Of a stretch of DNA of 64,000 bases, positions 60,381-64,000 are shown one piece after another. The notes below the pieces were generated by a model, which saw only the letters and a list, made by a program, of their open reading frames with translations, was not told the origin of the DNA and searched no databases. A program made the position numbers and the translations under genes. The DNA lies in assembly GCA_033344795.1 (NCBI GenBank), contig JAWPMS010000001.1, forward strand, positions 2,356,001 to 2,420,000. Reading direction: 5' to 3'. Source of the DNA: SHLQ01 sp033344795 (GTDB lineage: Bacteria; Actinomycetota; Acidimicrobiia; Acidimicrobiales; SHLQ01). Each line of letters starts with the position of its first letter. The first letter of the stretch is position 1.

Positions 60381-61304
60381 TCAGTGGGTGTCGAGCAGCG
60401 TCTTCGTGAACCACGTCGTGGCCGACGCAGCGGCTCGTTGAAGTTTCGTCTGGTCGCTGTAGAGAGTCATGTGCGACGTGTGCTCGAGGATCGTGAGTTC
60501 TTTGTTGGTGACAGGAAGTGCGTTGAAGGCTTCGATCTCGAGATCCCACAGCGTGAGGTCATCGCCCTCGGCCACGATCATCAGAGTTGGAGTGTTGTAC
60601 ACGCGGCGCACAAAGGGCATCACGTCGTAGTTCAGGAGCAGATCTACGGACTCGACCGTGCTTCGGTTCTCATATAGCGGCGCTTCTCGTTCCTTGAGAT
60701 CCATGAATGTGTGGAATGTTTCAGGAAACGGCCAGGTGGATAGGTCCTTTTCGGGCTCCGCTGTTGCATGGGGGATGTGCAGACGTGAATTCCAGTCGGT
60801 GTACCTCGCTCGACGGTCTTCGAGAATTCGGTCCCAGAGCTTGCGGTAGCCCATCGTGCCGTGCACCCGGCGCATATTGCGGTATCCGTCAATGACCGGG
60901 ATCTGGCTGACGATCGTGCGAAGCCGGGGATCGATTGCGGCGAGAATGAGCACATGCCCACCCGAGTAAGAAATTCCCCAGGCGCCGAGTCGGCCGTTAT
61001 CGACCTCAGCTCGAGTCTCTAGATAGCTCAGTGCGTTCTGGTAGTCGCGAATCTGTGCCCATGGATCGAGGTGTTGTCTGTTTTCACCGTCCGAAACACC
61101 GAGGTTCTGGTAGTCGAAGACAAGCGCAGCGATTCCTGCCGCCGCGAACGCCTCTGCGTAGTAAGGCATCACAAGTTCACGGACATAACACCATCCGCCC
61201 GCCAGAACGACAGTTGGTACCGGAGCCGACGTATCGGTAGGTAGGTACAACCATCCGCGTAGCGTCACACCATCGCTCACGAATTCGACGTCTTCTCGCT
61301 GCAC
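60381..61304 (-). CDS. Alpha/beta-hydrolase (acetyl-xylan-esterase/dienelactone-like)
   Basis: 307 residues of the alpha/beta-hydrolase fold. The oxyanion strand VVLAGGWCYVRE, the nucleophile in WGISYSGGH, an acidic residue in IVAEGDDLTLWD and the catalytic His in EHTSHMTLY complete a triad. The hydrophilic lid region (about 150-215) suits a small ester or amide. No signal peptide, so cytoplasmic. First gene of the minus-strand cluster; two LacI-type operators lie 24-56 bp upstream of its start. Confidence 0.88.
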   Translation of the reverse strand: MQREDVEFVSDGVTLRGWLYLPTDTSAPVPTVVLAGGWCYVRELVMPYYAEAFAAAGIAALVFDYQNLGVSDGENRQHLDPWAQIRDYQNALSYLETRAEVDNGRLGAWGISYSGGHVLILAAIDPRLRTIVSQIPVIDGYRNMRRVHGTMGYRKLWDRILEDRRARYTDWNSRLHIPHATAEPEKDLSTWPFPETFHTFMDLKEREAPLYENRSTVESVDLLLNYDVMPFVRRVYNTPTLMIVAEGDDLTLWDLEIEAFNALPVTNKELTILEHTSHMTLYSDQTKLQRAAASATTWFTKTLLDTH

Positions 61305-61327
61305 GTCATCCCCCTAATCGCTGCGAA

Positions 61328-61360
61328 TGCAATCAATTGCACTGTGCAAACGATTGCACA
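61328..61360. promoter_or_regulatory. Two adjacent LacI-type operators
   Basis: TGCAATCAATTGCA (61328-61341, arms TGCAAT/ATTGCA) and TGTGCAAACGATTGCACA (61343-61360, arms TGTGCAA/TTGCACA with a CG centre). They lie in the 117-bp gap between the LacI-family gene and the hydrolase gene it probably represses. Palindromes with a central CG and TGCAA arms are typical LacI-family targets. Confidence 0.65.
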
Positions 61361-61421
61361 TGACGTACGTATCGTCAATCGAGAAACACTGAATTTGAGG
61401 CGTCGAGATTCAACTTTGTGC

Positions 61422-62462
61422 CTACAACTGCTTCGCTGAGTCTCGAATACACATCGTCGGAGGAAAGATTGCACCAGCCGCACGGTCCTCAGGCTGACTG
61501 ATGAGGTGCAGAGAGACATCGCCAGCAGCGCGACCTACCTCAATTCCTGGGTACACGACCGAGGTGAGAGGTGGATCGACTTGGTCAATCATCGGCGAGT
61601 TGTTATACGCCACGATCGAGATGTCGTCGGGACACGACAATCCATGCTCGCGAAATACGCTTAGTGCTCCAACTGCCATGAGGTCGTTGTGCGCGAAGAC
61701 TGCGGTGGGAAGGTTGTCGCCATGCTCGTCGAGCAACACTTGCGCCAGCCGTTCACCTTCGGCTCGAATTGGTCGAGCGCCAACTGACGGAAGATCTATT
61801 GCCTCGGCCGCTGCTATTCCGCATTCATCCTGGAATCCCTGATGTCGGGCCACGAAGTTCCCAACGTCATCAGGGCCGCGCAACTCAGCGACTCTCTTGT
61901 GCCCGCGCTCGAGGAGGTGACGCGCTGCCATGGCTCCGCCGGCACGATCATCGTGGAGTACTTGAGTCAATACGGAGTTTGGTAGTCCTCGAACAGCGAT
62001 GATCAACGGCGTGTGCACCGCCGCCTGTTCAAGGACCTCGCGATTCTCAAAGCGCGCTCCTGCGCAAATGACTGCATCGACGCGCCGGCTCAAAAGGTGA
62101 TCGACGCTCGACGCGAGCTCCGCTGGGTCGTCGTTCGTCTCAACGATCATGGGCAACATCTGCTCTGTCGCCAAACTCTGTGCGATGCCATGGATGACCG
62201 GCGCGATGAACGGGTTTGCGAGGTCGGCGACGATTACGCCGACGGTACCTGTCGCACCGCGGCGCATCGCCCCCGCAACACGATCCCCCCGGTAGCCGAG
62301 TTCACTTGCGGCTTGCCGAACCTGAGCGACCATCTCTTCGCTTACGAGATGAGACTTGGCGGGGTCTAGCGCACGTGACACCGTCGATGCGTTGACGCCG
62401 AGCGACGACGCGATGTGTTTGAGCGTTACATCAGAAATGACGGTTGACCTCCTGTGCGACAC
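61422..62462 (-). CDS. LacI-family transcriptional regulator
   Basis: 346 residues. N-terminal helix-turn-helix at 11-32 (VTLKHIASSLGVNASTVSR) with the hinge helix near GYRGDRVAGAMRRG, followed by a periplasmic-binding-like effector domain (GTVGVIVADLANPFIAPVI, VDAVICAGARF, RGLPNSVLTQVLHDD, FAHNDLMAVGAL and PPLTSVVYPGIEVG). It should sense a sugar or related metabolite and control flanking dehydrogenase and hydrolase genes through the TGCAATCGATTGCA-like sites found at 61.33 and 63.70 kb. It is transcribed in the same direction as both target units. Confidence 0.93.
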   Translation of the reverse strand: MSHRRSTVISDVTLKHIASSLGVNASTVSRALDPAKSHLVSEEMVAQVRQAASELGYRGDRVAGAMRRGATGTVGVIVADLANPFIAPVIHGIAQSLATEQMLPMIVETNDDPAELASSVDHLLSRRVDAVICAGARFENREVLEQAAVHTPLIIAVRGLPNSVLTQVLHDDRAGGAMAARHLLERGHKRVAELRGPDDVGNFVARHQGFQDECGIAAAEAIDLPSVGARPIRAEGERLAQVLLDEHGDNLPTAVFAHNDLMAVGALSVFREHGLSCPDDISIVAYNNSPMIDQVDPPLTSVVYPGIEVGRAAGDVSLHLISQPEDRAAGAIFPPTMCIRDSAKQL

Positions 62463-62510
62463 ATAACCTCAATGCGCTGAAACTGGCGCTCAGTTCGCCG
62501 CTGGTAGCAG

Positions 62511-63617
62511 TCATCGATCTCCATCATTTTGACCCACGTCTATTGGTCGTTTGGACTCGATTCGGGGGTCGAGCAATGTCTTGATAGGTGTATCCCGATT
62601 CTCAATCATTGGGCGTAGGCCCTCGTCGACAAGGTCGTCTAGTGGCAGCACGTCGGGAGCGACCAGGGCCCAAAGGTCTCGCTCGTTTTCGACCAAATCG
62701 ACCGCATGGCCGAAGTCCGCGTTGAAGACATGAGCCATCGTGCCCGTCAGCTCTTTCTCTTGGAGCGTCACGGCAAGAAGCTCAACAGGTACCGGCTTTT
62801 TCTGGAGGCCGACGATGACGATTCTTCCGCCACGCTCCGTCACGGTCACCGCTGCCTCAACGGCCGGCGGAACACCCGTGCACTCATAGGTGATTTTTGG
62901 TTGCAGCCCTTGTGCGAGAAGCTGGGCTGTTATCGAAGAGTCGCGATTTGTTTGCACAGTCGCAGTAGCTCCAAGAGCCCGGGCGGCTTCGAGCCGACGC
63001 GGATCCAGGTCGACGGCGGTGACATTCGCGCCTTCCCTCGATGCGGCATGAATGAGAAATGCTCCGATGGCACCGGCTCCGAGGACCACAACGTCATCGC
63101 CACGGCTGATCTGGCCTCGTCGCATCGCGTGTACCGCGATCGACATTGGCTGAGCGAGCGCCGCCACGTCGGAGCTGATCGACCGTTGCTCGAGATTCAC
63201 ACACGCGACAGCCGGCGCTGTGGTGAATTCGGCGAGACCACCGTTCCGCTCCAGACCGACGGTGCTGTAGCTCGCGCACAAGTTGGTCCTTCCCGCTTGA
63301 CACATAGAACACGATCCACACGAGATGCCCGCACCCGACGTGACGAGATCTCCTTCAGAAAACCCCGTGACTCCGGCACCAACACCTGCAACCACGCCAG
63401 CGAATTCGTGGCCTGGCACCATTGGCCCCGAGTGGCCGGTGACGGCGTGGCGATGACTGATCGGGAACAGCGATGGTCCGTATTCGAACTCTGCTGCGTC
63501 GGTGCCGCAGATCCCGACGCTGCTGATCGCGATGAGCAGCTCGCCTTCAGCCGGAGATGGCAACGCCACATCCTCGACACGAATGTCCTTCTGTCCGTAG
63601 TAGACGGCGGCCTTCAT
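62511..63617 (-). CDS. Zinc-dependent medium-chain alcohol dehydrogenase
   Basis: 368 residues of the sorbitol/threonine/butanediol dehydrogenase group. Catalytic zinc site: GICGTDAAEF and GHEFAGVV; structural zinc loop: CGSCSMCQAGRTNLC; NAD(P) motif VLGAGAIGAFLIHAA. Likely NAD-dependent oxidation of a polyol or secondary alcohol. The frame is open to 63737, but ATG 63617 has an AGGAG site 8 bp upstream and a standard N-terminus (MKAAVYYGQKDIRV). A LacI-type site lies 86 bp upstream. Confidence 0.93.
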   Translation of the reverse strand: MKAAVYYGQKDIRVEDVALPSPAEGELLIAISSVGICGTDAAEFEYGPSLFPISHRHAVTGHSGPMVPGHEFAGVVAGVGAGVTGFSEGDLVTSGAGISCGSCSMCQAGRTNLCASYSTVGLERNGGLAEFTTAPAVACVNLEQRSISSDVAALAQPMSIAVHAMRRGQISRGDDVVVLGAGAIGAFLIHAASREGANVTAVDLDPRRLEAARALGATATVQTNRDSSITAQLLAQGLQPKITYECTGVPPAVEAAVTVTERGGRIVIVGLQKKPVPVELLAVTLQEKELTGTMAHVFNADFGHAVDLVENERDLWALVAPDVLPLDDLVDEGLRPMIENRDTPIKTLLDPRIESKRPIDVGQNDGDR

Positions 63618-63702
63618 GTGTTTCTCCTCAGCGATGTCATTTTGGGGCTGCTGATCCTGATTTATAGCCGAGCGGGGACCCATCGCCACGCTTGCCAGAT
63701 CG

Positions 63703-63716
63703 TGCAATCGATTGTA
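63703..63716. promoter_or_regulatory. LacI-type operator TGCAATCGATTGTA
   Basis: One mismatch from the perfect palindrome TGCAATCGATTGCA, in the divergent region between the two alcohol dehydrogenase genes, 50 bp before the plus-strand start at 63766. It matches the pair at 61.33 kb in arms and CG centre. Confidence 0.6.
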
Positions 63717-63765
63717 GTGTAAAAAACCTGTCTGCACGTGTGTTGTGGGCGAAAGGCTGTGTCCC

Positions 63766-64000
63766 GTGAAAGCTCTCGTATTTGCTCAAGCTGGAGTCGC
63801 CGAGGTCGGCGAAGTCGATGAGCCCGAGCTCGGTCCCAATGAAATTCTTGCTTCGCTCAAGCAGGTGGGAATCTGTCATTCAGACTTCGATCTACTCTCG
63901 GACAACTACATCATTCCGGTGCGGTTTCCGATCATTCCGGGCCACGAGTGGTCCGGCGAAGTCGTCGAAATTGGTTCCGAGGTTCGTAAGTTCAAAGTCG
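63766..64000 (+). CDS. Zinc-dependent medium-chain alcohol dehydrogenase (N-terminal part only)
   Basis: The first 78 codons are visible from GTG 63766 to the window end. KALVFAQAGVAEVGEVDEPE, then LKQVGICHSDFDLLS and IIPGHEWSGEVVEIGSEV show the catalytic zinc-binding half (Cys of GICHSD, GHE). The rest is off window. Divergent from the other dehydrogenase gene with a LacI-type operator between. Start choice rests on the frame and a GAAAGG site about 10 bp upstream. Confidence 0.88.
   Translation, partial: MKALVFAQAGVAEVGEVDEPELGPNEILASLKQVGICHSDFDLLSDNYIIPVRFPIIPGHEWSGEVVEIGSEVRKFKV

Noticed and set aside
1..64000. CRISPR arrays, tRNA and rRNA genes
   Set aside because: No regularly spaced repeats, cloverleaf-like segments or conserved rRNA stretches were recognised by eye; a covariance-model search would be decisive.

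Overview
The window is GC-rich, densely coding chromosomal DNA from an actinobacterium. The gene content points that way: an F420-type luciferase-like oxidoreductase, a DUF2510-RDD protein, an MMPL exporter, a SARP-type regulator, several Thr-rich lipoproteins and many acyl-CoA and short-chain dehydrogenases. Gene style suggests an Acidimicrobiia (Ilumatobacter-like) bacterium, but that is inference. No rRNA, tRNA or CRISPR array was recognised.

Layout. 1-3.9 kb: the start of a molybdopterin oxidoreductase, an SRPBCC protein and a HupE/UreJ-like membrane protein. 3.9-16.1 kb: a compact non-ribosomal peptide cluster. It has an acyl-CoA-dehydrogenase-like flavoprotein divergent from a stand-alone adenylation enzyme, a carrier protein and a two-module NRPS with terminal thioesterase; an LLM oxidoreductase follows convergently. 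The first NRPS adenylation domain contains an embedded zinc-knuckle PP-loop ATPase resembling sugar amidotransferases of the WbpG/WbuX type, and its specificity code is one residue away from the asparagine code. This is the most unusual feature in the window. 16.2-31.4 kb: ordinary housekeeping and envelope genes (HAD phosphatase, lipoproteins, M50 protease, AcuI-like reductase, metallophosphoesterase, PAC2, RDD, S9 peptidase, SDR, valS, CNBD protein). A palindromic repeat cluster supplies the stop codon of the S9 peptidase. 31.4-35.3 kb: an orphan molybdenum hydroxylase large subunit with a 51-bp in-frame tandem duplication, then an acyl-CoA dehydrogenase (ACAD) behind a TetR-like operator.

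35.2-46.3 kb: an accessory, recombination-scarred region. The last 79 bp of the ACAD gene reappear at 38.73 kb with only two synonymous differences. They enclose a 3.4-kb cargo (unknown protein, SMI1/KNR4 protein, lipoprotein) with paired TTTGTCCCTAG-type repeats about 100 bp inside each end and no integrase. A third, decayed ACAD 3' end lies at 44.2 kb. The 3' end of an HD phosphohydrolase (45.2 kb) is duplicated as a frameshifted remnant at 41.7 kb, next to an IS481-like transposase scrap, and a CAP-domain gene has an inverted 3' fragment at 46.0 kb. An ECF sigma/anti-sigma pair, a DUF1444-like protein and RNase Z sit among these scars.

46.3-57 kb: a SARP/NB-ARC/TPR regulator divergent from an acyl-CoA synthetase. 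Its likely direct-repeat operator also occurs upstream of the CAP-domain secreted protein. An MMPL transporter, an aldehyde dehydrogenase remnant, an atypical crotonase and a two-domain lipoprotein follow. 57-64 kb: a catabolic cluster (aminotransferase, SDR, EboE-like TIM-barrel protein, alpha/beta hydrolase) plus two medium-chain alcohol dehydrogenases. It is probably controlled by the LacI-family regulator at 62 kb through TGCAATCGATTGCA-like operators.
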